Source of the DNA: Pleurotus djamor
Lineage: Eukaryota > Basidiomycota > Agaricomycetes > Agaricales > Pleurotaceae
DNA length: 52,291 bases
NCBI GenBank assembly: GCA_029747585.1
Contig: JAPEVF010000078.1
Location: 1 to 52,291, forward strand
Direction: 5' to 3'
Shown here: positions 1 through 9,827 of the stretch, in pieces
Layout: each line of letters starts with the position of its first letter
Numbering within the stretch: the stretch's first letter is position 1
Notes under the pieces: model-generated
What the model saw: only the letters and a program-made list of their open reading frames with translations
Databases searched by the model: none
What the model was told of the DNA's origin: nothing
Position numbers and translations under genes: made by a program

Positions 1-413
1 GAGTGAATTGATCAAATATGCGAGGATGAATAGGAAGTGTTAAAGACTCACCGAGCGGTCAGTAGACAATTAGAACGAAAGGTGTTATCAAATCAAAATT
101 GATAGTCGCATTTCATGATGGTCGGACCGAGTCTACAAAGTCAGTAAACACATTTGAAGGCTGCGAAATAAAGTCAGAAAAGGGACTGAGAGGTTCAGTA
201 ACGACTCGAGCTTACCATTAGAATAAGTCAAGTGAACAACTGTCAATAGAAGGGATTAAACCGTCATAGTCAGTAATCCGAAGTATTGACTTGCCTTTGA
301 TTGATTGTAGAGATCGAGCCGTCAAGTAGATCAATCGTGTTTCCTGTATTCAAAGTTGAGGAAAAAGAAAGTTAGAAACGATACTAGTGGCAGTAGTAAA
401 CACAAAGACTTAC
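1..413 (-). other. Possible spliced 5' part of a minus-strand transcript leaving the window
   Basis: On the minus strand an ATG at 416-414 is followed directly by a GTAAGT donor (413). An acceptor (gaatacag) lies near 351, and further donor-like sites occur near 213 (GTAAGC) and 52 (GTGAGT), each with ctgac/ttgac branch-like sequences. Removing a candidate GC-AG intron gives a short peptide starting METRLIYLTA, but I could not extend an open frame past the next exon. It may be the first exons of a gene that continues to the left, or a spliced non-coding transcript. Splice signals are what the sequence shows; coding potential is weak. Confidence 0.25.
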
Positions 414-497
414 CATCAGAGTAGTGACACGAAGCAGGAATTATGATAGCTGGGTAAAGCGAGGCCGATGGCGAATTGGAGTGGTGAGGGCCGGAGT

Positions 498-600
498 GTG
501 AGAGAAGAGAGAAGAGAGTGAAGAGAGAATGGGAGAGAAGTAGAGAAGATGAGTGAGGATGGTGATGACTTTGACGGAAGATAGGCCCAGTATTTATAGG
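498..600 (-). promoter_or_regulatory. Minus-strand core promoter: TATA box and CT-rich leader
   Basis: A clean TATAAATA element reads on the minus strand at about 598-591. It is followed over 552-498 by a long pyrimidine-rich tract (GA-rich on the plus strand), a pattern typical of fungal promoters just upstream of the transcription start. The first ATG downstream is at 416. It probably drives the spliced transcript that leaves the window on the left. Confidence 0.4.
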
Positions 601-2753
601 AAAAGGGCAAGGTGAGTGGAATGGTGCGTTTCCGAGCAAACGGGATTCTAGAGGCTTCAGAAAATTTTGTGGAAGGGTGAGACATCGGCTAAGACTTAAG
701 CGAAGGGTCCTAGCGCCGAGGACCCACAGCCTAGACAGCCAAGTGCCCGGTTGAAACGAAAGAACGAGATGAATAGTACGAGGAGGAGAGGGTTGCAATG
801 TATTAATCCCCGTTGTCCCTGCTTGAGTTGTGCTGGCAATCGTCGACTGGTCCACGTCTCAGGTGTACTACGAGCGCCTATTTGTACAGCAGCTCCATGT
901 GATGGACGCTGTGGAAGGTGTTTTTGACGAGGAACGAGGAGGAGAAGGAGGGATAGGAGCGAGAAAAGGAGACGTCCGACTTGGACAAAAATTCTCCCCG
1001 CGACCGGAATTTTCGGTTTCACTCTCTCTTCTCGTGTCTCAAGTACACACATACATCTACTCAGTAGCTCAGTACTACAAATTGCGATGGAATTGACGAT
1101 GGGGAGGTGGTTGCGAATATCTGGTGAACCCTGACTAGCCGGCCCCTGAGGGACTTGGGCGGCGCTTCCACATCGGACTTTGAAACACATCCCTTTCCTC
1201 TCCACCACCATCGTTCCGCCGCCTACGCCTTCCCTGTCCACCGCGCTACGATATCGTAGACTTGGTTTATTCTGGGATATACTTGGCTGCGCTTGGTATT
1301 TCTCTCCGCCCTCCCTTTGTCTTCGTGAGTTATTCTCTTTTCCTCTCACGGAACCGATGGACTCGACTTTGTTTTTACATCCTTGAACCCTCCCATCCTC
1401 TTCCCTGCTCTTTACTTCGACTCTCGCGCAGGTCTGGCGTGGCTCGACGTGTCTTTTGGAGGACGCCGACCCGAAACAGACGCCAGGAACTCGACCTTTT
1501 CGTATTGCTCGTTCGAGTCCCGGCCAAGCTCCCAGAAGGATTCCTGACACTTATAACTAGTAAGGACGCCATCCATTTTACTTTTACTTGTGCTGATCAA
1601 TGTTGTATATATAGAAATGCTCCATTTTATCGGTACCCGCGTCGCCTGCTCTCCTCCCACCCGAAAATTGGAATGAAGTCTATCAAGACAGAAAACTTTG
1701 AATTTACTCGAAAAACAGTGCCTCCAGCCCGTTCTAATGACCCCTCGCAACTCGCAAACTCGCCGCTTCTGTACCTGCCACGTCACGACACGAAGGTGAG
1801 CATGGTGGCTTTTGTAATCCATTGTCCTCGCTGATGAACGATATCTATACAGAAATTCTCCATTTTATTGGCATCTCCTTCGCTTCAAGTCACGAGCTCG
1901 ATGTCTTCGTTGGAACAAGGTACGTCGTGTTTTTCTCTCGCTTATTGACGATATATATACAGATCGGCTCCATTTTATCACCCCCATGGATTTCTTCGCG
2001 CCATTCACGATCGTTCGACTCCCTCCTTTCGACTCGACACTCACTGACTCGACGGCTTCATTTCTCCGACTTCCCCTACCCCGAAATAAAGATGACTATA
2101 CGAATCGACTCCATTTTATCGGCCCTACAAGACTGGAAGTAGAACGAGTGGAAACGAGCACTTTGGGCACTCTCCGTCACCCTCCGCCTTCATTTTCGAA
2201 GAATTTCGGTCTTAAAGCACGGAAAACGATCTCCTCGCTATGCAGAACGATTCTTGGAGGTTTTTCTCACAGGTACGTCTTGGTACGTCGTGGCTATTCT
2301 CGTACATTGACGAATTGACTCGTTTTTTGTTCGCAATGACTCGGAGTCTCCTCGAAAATGACACGATCACCCCATTTCCTTCCTCGATCTCGCCGCCCCT
2401 CAAGGCATCATCTTCGAGTGTGTTTCACGCAACTGACGGACGCGGAATTTTCGTAGGGTCGCCGGTTTTGGATTGGTCGGAGGACGGACCCGACGCTTTC
2501 GTAGGGGTGAGTTTATCTTCTGTCTCGCGCTGACTCGTGTTCCTTCCTCCTCACCTCCCGATTCAAGTTTCCTCGCAGTCAAGGAGCTCGTTGCACTGAA
2601 CGGCGAGCAGTAGAATAGGCGCCCGTCGAGTAGAGTAGAACTTGAAATTTGTGTTTGCAATATCATAATCACGGAATAAAGACTTTGTTTTTCTGTCATG
2701 AAAATGGCCTTATTTCGAGTGAGCAGGGTGAACGGAGCAGTTTATTTGTGCAG
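601..2753. other. Long stretch without a recognisable gene
   Basis: No recognisable protein was found. The longest frame (minus, 696-1550) is open for 284 codons, but its translation has low-complexity basic and leucine runs and no domain. The plus strand holds a donor-like gtgagt near 2507 with a matching branch site and acceptor near 2578, so a transcribed region leading to the exon at 2754 is possible. The degenerate repeat annotated at 1600-2122 lies inside this stretch. Confidence 0.4.
1600..2122 (+). repeat. Four dispersed copies of a degenerate CTCCATTTTAT motif
   Basis: The motif CTCCATTTTAT, usually preceded by an A/T-rich atatatacag-like stretch and followed by a g/c-rich triplet, occurs at 1620-1630, 1858-1868, 1968-1978 and 2109-2119. 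Flanking similarity (tgacgatatatatacag before copies 2 and 3; accccgaaat-like sequence near copies 1 and 4) suggests a longer degenerate unit. A related piece without the core (tacgtcgtggctattctcg) recurs near 2285, matching the segment at 1921. It could be an old tandem duplication, a mobile-element remnant or regulatory sites. Confidence 0.45.
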
Positions 2754-3052
2754 GGACTAGGAACTCTAGGCTACCTCGTTTTTACGATCAACGGGTACGG
2801 AAANACGNNAAANCACCGGTGAAAGACCATCGTACCGGTTCTCCCTTAGAGGCAGATACGCCAATGGCTGTGACTGACTTACCCGTCGATTCAGATAGAA
2901 GCATGTCGCCACCCCCAAGCTGCTCGGATACCGCACCCTCTGGATATGCGTCTAGCTCTTCCCATCCTTCTGGCTCCGCTTTGCTTCGATTCGTCGCCAG
3001 CAAAATTCAGGCAGCACACTTGGACCTCTCTCTCAGCGATGACTTCGACTAA
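2754..3052 (+). CDS. Possible C-terminal exon of an unidentified Ser/Pro-rich protein
   Basis: After an acceptor (ttatttgtgcag, ending 2753) a frame stays open to TAA at 3050-3052. It encodes about 99 residues rich in Ser and Pro, with stretches such as SMSPPPSCSD and SLSDDFD at the end. No ATG start exists for this frame; the track-like start at 2819 is GTG. I read it as the last exon of a plus-strand gene whose upstream exons I could not join. Four N bases near 2804-2813 weaken it. No domain recognised. Confidence 0.25.
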
Positions 3053-3186
3053 AGCGACCCTGGCTTCGTGGCACATCTCGCCATCTTTCTGTCACTCTCA
3101 GACTCTCGCTCGCCTACTCGTCAATCTGGAGCATCAAGGATATCGTGTAATTGTCCATAAATAAGATAGTCATAACTACATCGTGC

Positions 3187-4479
3187 TCACCCGAGCCTTT
3201 GCCTTGGCTCTGGGCTCTCATCATTCGAGTAAAGAGGCGGCGGATCGACCATAGCAACCAAGATGTCCCCGCTCGGATGAGTTGCCGCCATACCTGCTTT
3301 GCCTTGCTCTACTGCTCGCTCTTCCTCGGCCTCCAATTGCTTCTGCCAGGCAGCCATGCTCATGTGTAATGTCGAACCGCTCTGGCGAGATCCTCCAGCC
3401 TCACTCTCGGTAGCTCTCGTACGTGCGGAAGCGGCAGCACCGGCTCCTACTGCCCCTGCAGCCAACAAAGCTGCTAAACTTGCCGTTGGCGGAGATGCGT
3501 TCCCTTCCAGCCCGGGTATGAGCACATTGTTCTGCTGCGATTCTTCGTACGGATAGAGATGGCCTGTCTGAGCTGTGGCGCTTGAGGTACTGCGACCCAA
3601 GGAAGAAGTGTTGTCTGTCGACGATAAACCGTCCTGTCGCTGTTCGTATGGATTGGGAAGCGCTGAAGACAGGAGTAGGCTGTTTCCTTGGGAAGGTGAG
3701 TGGTGCGTTGAGATGAAGGAGTTGGAGGCAGTTGTAAGATTCGGCGTTGTTGATTCTGTCGGGATAGGTGAAAGGAGATAGTTCCGAGATGACATCTCGG
3801 GCTGATTGTGGTAGGAACTGGGGTGGGAGGAGTCGTCGACCGACGAGCCTGGAACTAGTCCGCCTTGAGGCATACCGCGCTGCCGTCGCACTCTGCGGCG
3901 CCAAGCCAGGAATATGAAAGCTCCCATGATCGCTGCAAATGCTGTTCCCTCGATTAGCCACGACCGATACTTTCTCGTACAACTGGGAGGACCCACCAAT
4001 TGCGATGACGATACCTGCGATCCCTCCGCCGCTCAGTCCGCCGCTACCTCCTCCTGAGGCCTCCGAGGTATGGGCGGGGTTGCTGCCTGTGCTTGTCGGA
4101 GAGATACTCTGACCATGGAAAGTCACAGGTGGTGTGCCCGTGCCCGTGCTGATTGGTGCGGACGTTGCGCTTTGTCCCCCTCGCGTCCGGGTTGAGCTAC
4201 TGCTACTGGAGCGGCTACGACCTCTCCCACTGTCTGAATCTGAGTCCGAGTCCGAGTCTGAATCCGAGTCTGAATCGGAATCACTGTCGCTATCCCCGTG
4301 TTGGCCATCGTTTCTTTGTCGTGCCCTAATGCAGATGCAGTTGGCGTCTATGAGTATTGTTATCTCCGTTCCCACTGGCTGACTTACTCTAGGTTGCTTG
4401 GATATGCCTCTACGAGTTGTATAGGCAGGGCCAACGCTACGCCGAAAGCCCAAGCCCCGAGCGGGATAATGTCATTCAT
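3187..4479 (-). CDS. Single-pass membrane protein with N-terminal Ser-Asp repeat
   Basis: Three exons: 4479-4388, 4325-3997 and 3941-3187, giving about 391 residues. Exon 1 encodes a hydrophobic leader (MNDIIPLGAWAFGVALALPI) that could be a signal peptide. It is followed by a run of about ten Ser-Asp dipeptides, an Arg/Ser stretch and a Gly/Ser-rich stalk. A clear transmembrane helix (IAGIVIAIAFAAIMGAFIFLAW) is then stopped by RRRVRRQRG, so the Ser/Gln-rich C-terminal half (about 240 residues, with QNN and AALLAAGAVGAGAAA stretches) should be cytosolic. The layout of low-complexity ectodomain, one helix and long Ser-rich tail resembles fungal wall-sensor or Mid2/SKG6-like proteins, but I recognise no named domain. 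The intron-2 acceptor was chosen at 3942 because the nearer AG would give the wrong frame and break the helix. Confidence 0.7.
4234..4299 (-). repeat. Low-complexity (TCNGAN)n Ser-Asp coding repeat
   Basis: On the minus strand alternating GAT/GAC and TCN/AGT codons repeat about ten times inside the membrane-protein gene. Codon usage varies between units, so the repeat is held at the protein level rather than being a fresh microsatellite. The complementary plus frame (Ser-Glu repeats) is a shadow. Confidence 0.7.
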
Positions 4480-5277
4480 CAATGTGTGTTGAAGGAGAAG
4501 TTGTGGTCGGAGGGGATGGGGGTCATACCTGAAGATCGAAGGTAGACATGTCCACGTTTAAATGGTAAATTTCAATTCCCTAGGACAGTGTCGCACGGGG
4601 CGTTAACCGGCTGCCCGGCTGGAGGTGGAGTACTTTGCCATCGAATCGCATCGCCAAACTCTGTAGTAGTCTGCACGAAGTCCATCATTTCACTGTCTCG
4701 CGGAGTTTGAGTGGGAAAGCAAGACCTTGAGTCTGAGAAAACAACAGCTTGGCGGTGATCCCCAGAGAGCCGAGTCGCAGGTTCGTTGTGTTCGTTCAAG
4801 CTTTGCGATTGAAGCGGACGATCGCCTACATCGTCCTTGGAATGTTCAACCCTGGCTATTACTCCTGCGTGCCTATGTGTTCAATAAGGAGGCTCCTTTT
4901 CGCGGTTCTCATCGTGCGTAGTGTCCTCCACAGCTCGCTTTTATGCAACACACACTCAGTCAAGAAGATACCAAGAATTGACCAAGCTTGTGGACTTCCT
5001 TCGACGCGGCCGACTGAGACCGTGATATCGATAATACCTATCCCCTGTCCATAACAAATGTCGCTTAGCACTATCACTGCCTCCAGGAATCGACACCCCA
5101 AAAACGTGAATCGGGGTTCGTATGTCTATGATGATGTAGCTTGGGTACAGAAGGACGGCAACAACTAATGCGATGTACAGACAGGTATGTGGGGTACAGG
5201 AATATAACAGGAATACAACAATTGGATGGAGGGTATTTCGATTCGAACTCTAAGTTTGTCTGGCTGCGTGAGACGGT
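4480..5277. other. Intergenic region, no convincing gene
   Basis: This lies between the 5' end of the Ser-Asp membrane-protein gene and the 3' end of the GH63 gene, both on the minus strand. A minus ATG at about 4546 starts a seven-codon frame ending at a gtatga donor-like site just upstream of the membrane-protein ATG, so the 5' leader may contain an upstream ORF or a spliced leader. Minus frames at 4572-4799 and 4859-5101 have no recognisable content. Confidence 0.45.
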
Positions 5278-8200
5278 CTAAAGGGCATCTGGGGAGATGT
5301 CGCCAAGCGTGTTCTGGTCCCAACCACTTATGGCACTGAAGGTTGATCTGGTCTCTGAGACATCGCCACCAAACTCAGAGTCAATGGTTTCCTGAGGGAT
5401 GCTGTCAGCTAACGATTCTTGGAAACCCCAAGGGCGAGCTTACATCAAAGTAGTGGTGTGCGACACCTCGAGGGGCTGCGGAAGGAAGTAAGCAAGGGTG
5501 GCCGACATAAACCGAGGGCAAAATCACTCACTTCGTGGAGTCTTGGGTAGACGGCAGCTGACACCACTCTGTAGGATGTGATACGCAACAAGTCCGGACC
5601 TGTCAATTGTTAGTCTTGTACAGCCATGAGGAAAAGACAAGATTAACTGACCAGCCAGTTTGATGCGAAGCACCAAGCCCTTTGCCGCTGTCGGCGTGGA
5701 AGAACTGCGAGCACAGCCAAATGTCAACAAACCCACGAGGAATACTTCGTGAGGACTCACTTCATAGAACCATACATAATCACGGAAATGGGGATCACGG
5801 TTGAGCTTATCGACGCCGCCATTGGTAGCTCGGTTTCCTTGAGCATCACGACCGAAGATATGAATAATTCGATGCTGGATTTCCTCGGCGACTTCAACCA
5901 AGTTCATGTATTCTCCACTGCCTGTGGGACATTCGACCTTGAAGAGAGCACGTGAGAAAGTCCAAAGAAGGATGGGCCACAATAACGGACCTGAAGCTCA
6001 TCGCCGTAGTATTGGTAGAAACGCTGCAAACTCTCAATGAGCAAGAAGTTGACAGCGAGCCCTGTTTGACGACATCATCAGACCGTGCAGCCCCGATTGG
6101 TTAACCCTACTTACAGATCGGCCCTCTCCAGTTGGAGTTACCCCCAAACATCCCAGAAAGTGAGTCGCCAGGCCAGTAACCAACCTCGTATCGCTGGCCA
6201 TTGACATCCATACCCCAAGGGTGCTCCTTGTGCTTCTTCGACAATCTATGCAAACCGTCAATATTTAGAGGGTACTTGGCGGCTCATCTATGGACTCACG
6301 AGCGAATTCCATGTTCGCTGAAGAACTCATCTTCATCGAGCATCTTCTCTAGAATTTTCACAAGACGGTCTTTGTCCGCCAGCGCGAGCAAGCGGCGTTG
6401 GCCCTTTCCTCCAACTAGAGAGACGAGTCAACACTAAACGTTGAGTGCGCAAAATTCCAGTAACACAAACCCTTCATGTTAGCCATGTTTCTCGCAGCGA
6501 CCTCCGGACGATTATCGATGAACCACTCCATTCGCTTCTTGAATCCTGGGAAGCGGTTCAGAGTGTGGGGCTCTAAGACGAGGGTTGCATATAGAGGGAT
6601 GAGCCCAACAAGACTTCGAACCGGCAATTGCATGCAACTGCCTGAGTCGAATTGAATGGCATCGTAGTATAAGCCGTCTTCCTCGTTCCAAAGACTAACT
6701 TCGTTGTCGCCTGCGCGGTATGTCATCGCGTCTGCAATGAAGATGAAGTGCTTTTACAACACTTCATAAGCAGCAGTCCGGAAGATGCGATGAAAAAAAT
6801 ACCTCAAAGAATTTCGATGCGATATCTTCGTACACCGGATTATGCTTGGCTAGTTCGAGGGCCATGTTCAACCTGAGGACGAAAGGTTAGGCGGCAAGAT
6901 GAGGTTGAGTGAGGTACATACATGTTGAGGCAGTAAAATGCCATCCAAGCCGTGCCATCGGCTTGTCGAAGCGAGCCACCGGTGGGGAGAGGCTCGGAAC
7001 GGTTGAAAACACCGATGTTATCGAGGCCAAGGAAGCCGCCTTCGAAGACATTGTTACCTCCCTGATCTTTTCGGTTGACCCACCTAGATCTTCGCTAAGC
7101 AACGTTATGACGAGAAGATTGGTCAGTGAGCTCACCAAGTGAAATTGAGGAGCAATTTTTGGAAGACTCGCTCGAGGAAGGCAAGATCTTCACGACCAGT
7201 CAGCTTACGCTCAATTTTGAACACACGGAAGGTGGCCCTACGGGGAGTACTCAGTACGTGAAGTATGTTTGAGCAACGTAGAACCTACCAGGCATGCACT
7301 GGCGGGTTAACGTCGCCAAAGTTCCATTCATAGGCAGGGATTTGACCATCAGGTTTCATGTACCATTCACGGGTGAGGAGATCGAGCTGCTTTTTGGCAA
7401 AAGCAGGATCGACCACAGCCAAAGGGATGCAATGGAACGCGGTGTCCCAAGCAGCGAAGAAAGGATACTCCCATCTACGTCGGTAATTAGCAAGAAACGT
7501 GATGGGCGTCATTGTAACTCAACTTGTCGGGCATCGAAAGGATGTCAGCTATATGCAAGTGTTTCCATTCCTAAAAGGCATGTGAGTACGCATTGGGAAG
7601 TTATCGGAGGCAACACGAAGACCTACCCTGTTCCGGACATACTTCCGCTCTGGGGGCGGGGGAGGTTGAGCCGGGTCACCCGAAATCCAGTCCTTCTGTA
7701 TAAATTGGTAGTATTGTTTCGTCCACAGCATACCGCCCAAGGCCTGACGCATAATCTGCTTCAAGTCGTCCGTGACAGGGCCAAAGGCCAACGAGTTGTA
7801 AAATTCGTCTGCTTCCTGTCTACGTTCCTCAATCGCATCGTCAAACAGACCTTCATCGTTGATGCTAGGATCTCTTTTCGGAGAAGAGGGCGTCAACTTC
7901 AAGCGAACGACAGCACAACCGCCATTCCCTGGAACGTCTTTGAAATGGTAATGGGCAGCAGCTTTGGTTCCGATTTTTTGGGGGTTGACGAAGTTTGAAG
8001 AGAGGGGGAATGGGGTACAGGGGCCGGCTTCAGGCAGATCAGGGTCTTCATGGCCGAAGGTGGATGCTGTCCGAGAACGAATTTTGTGAGTAAAGAAGCT
8101 CTCTTCTTGTGACTCTGAGGTAGGTGGGCGGTGGGAAGGAATGATGTGGTCATGGAAGGCGTCCTTGACGTAGAGTGTGTCATTGTGACCTCCGTAAAGC

Positions 8201-9377
8201 CTGCTGTAATTCGTGTTGTTCTCCGTAAAGAGAAGTTCGGGCGCCACGGCAGCGTCATCGTCAACTTCGCAGTTATCGTTGGGCCCCACAGGCGGGGGCG
8301 ATAGAAGACAATACAGGTGGGTCCTTCCTAGATCGGGATGCTTCACGTTGATGGCGTCCACATCCTGCCTGACTGTCGCCGAGAGAGTTGGTATCGTAGG
8401 CTTCTTATCAGGCCAGGACCAGGTGTTCGGAAACCAGAGCTGAGGCAGGACGTGCAGCGTCGCGGGATCCGGACCTCGGTTGTAGGAAGTTATACGGATG
8501 TATATGCTCTCAGGATCGTCTTCATCTTTGGCATATTCCACGAAAACGTCCCAGTACCTGTCCTCGTCAAAGGCATCGGTATCCATTATTTCGTATTCGG
8601 GCACATCTCGTCCGCGGCTTTGACTCTGGTGGACAAGGTCTTCGTAGGGAAAACGTCTTTGCGGATACTTGTATAGGAATTTCATGTACGAATGCGTTGG
8701 TGTCGAGTCGAGGTAGTAATACAGTTCTTTGACGTCCTCTCCATGATTTCCTTGATGTCCAGTGACCCCAAACAAGCGTTCCTTGATAATGGGGTCTTCG
8801 CCGTTCCAGAGCGAGAGCGCAAAGCAAAGGCGTTGGTGGTTATCTGAAATACCGGCCAGGCCATCCTCACCCCACCTATATGCGCGCGAACGGGCATGTT
8901 CGTGAGGGAAATGACTCCAGGCATCACCATTGCCAGAGTAATCCTCGCGAACTGTAGCCTATATGCGGTTATCAGAGCATCAGAATGGTGGTCAAACAGC
9001 CTCAGAAGAGAGCTTCGACTGACCCATTGGCGATCGCTGAGGTATGGACCCCATTTCTTCCAATGACGGTCCTTGTCTTCATCTTGCTGGAGCCGATATC
9101 GCTCGACGCCCTTGTACTCTTGCCCTAAGAGTGCTTGGATTCGATCTCGGTACGTCTGGTAGTCCTCAGGACGGTCGTTCATTGCGTTGGGCGATGAGTC
9201 CGTCTTGCTAATTTTAGGAGGTGCGCTGGGAAACGGAACAGAAGAATTAGGTTCCTGTTTGCCAGGAATATCGATGGTCAGGTTTGGCGACGCCTGCTCG
9301 CGTCCATCACCTCCTTGATTACCGCCGCCGCCTCGAAACAATTTATCTTGCATTGTCTTGAGCGAGTCAGATGCCAT
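5278..9377 (-). CDS. Glycoside hydrolase family 63 protein (mannosyl-oligosaccharide glucosidase/MGH-like)
   Basis: About fourteen exons, roughly 880-890 residues. Start [10 protein letters not shown] at 9377; exon 1 runs to 9024, intron 1 is 9023-8959 and exon 2 begins at 8958; stop TAG at 5280-5278. No signal peptide is evident, which suggests a cytosolic enzyme. The N-terminal beta-rich domain includes [20 protein letters not shown] and YDDLVH-like blocks typical of the bacterial/fungal branch of GH63. The C-terminal (alpha/alpha)6-barrel shows [29 protein letters not shown] and [14 protein letters not shown] in order, then TGWSGLVA. The Asp of DGTAWM is the likely acid residue, by family analogy only. 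Family members hydrolyse glucosyl or mannosyl units of small glycosides or glycans; the exact substrate cannot be told from sequence. It shares a 450 bp divergent promoter with the first polygalacturonase. Confidence 0.88.
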
Positions 9378-9827
9378 GATGAACGAAGTGGACGCTGTGA
9401 GCGGCGATGGCAGCGAAGATGGTGGTGGATGGAAAGGAAGGTGCTGAGGAAGCCGAGGCCGCCCATACCCAGAGTCAATCTATGATGTCATCGACGCCTC
9501 AAAGGTGCACGCGTCGCGTCGAAACCGTCACGCGTAACGCGTTGCATCAGTTCTGTTCTCTTCCGAATTCGGTCTTTGGGAAATGGCTAACGAGCATTCC
9601 TTTGAATTTTACTCATTTCTTACCCCAACGCTTGGCTTCTCATTTGCGCTTCCAGTCGACATCAAGCATGTGGGTCATTGNGATAGGCTAAGTGAGGTCT
9701 ATCTTTGTGCACCGCGACCGCTCATCTACTACGCCTGCATCGGAGAAGGCACACTTCTTCACCCACGGAACGTCAATCATTCAAAGCATTTAAAAGAGTA
9801 GCACTGAGGCAAAGATGATACTAAGAA
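9378..9827. promoter_or_regulatory. Divergent promoter between GH63 and polygalacturonase 1 with three ACGCGT boxes
   Basis: The region separates two genes read in opposite directions. Three perfect ACGCGT hexamers lie at 9509-9514, 9530-9535 and 9537-9542. In fungi this hexamer is the MluI cell-cycle box bound by MBF. A TTTAAAAG element at 9789-9796 sits about 30 bp before the first ATG region of the polygalacturonase and may be its TATA-like box. Confidence 0.4.

Noticed and set aside
696..1550. Long minus-strand open frame of 284 codons
   Set aside because: Translation shows leucine and basic low-complexity runs, no domain, and it crosses a promoter-like region; probably chance.
4134..4382. 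Plus-strand frame with Ser-Glu repeats
   Set aside because: It is the antisense of the Ser-Asp repeat in the membrane-protein gene.
3401..4453. Unspliced 350-codon minus frame through the membrane-protein gene
   Set aside because: It reads through both introns and destroys the transmembrane helix; the spliced form is better.
5030..5255. Minus frame of about 95 codons with hydrophobic start (no ATG), ending VNSWYLLD
   Set aside because: Lies just after the GH63 stop, has no ATG and no splice link; read as 3' untranslated sequence.
5221..5260. Possible tRNA B-box-like sequence (gttcgaatc on the minus strand)
   Set aside because: No matching A box, acceptor stem or anticodon arm found around it.
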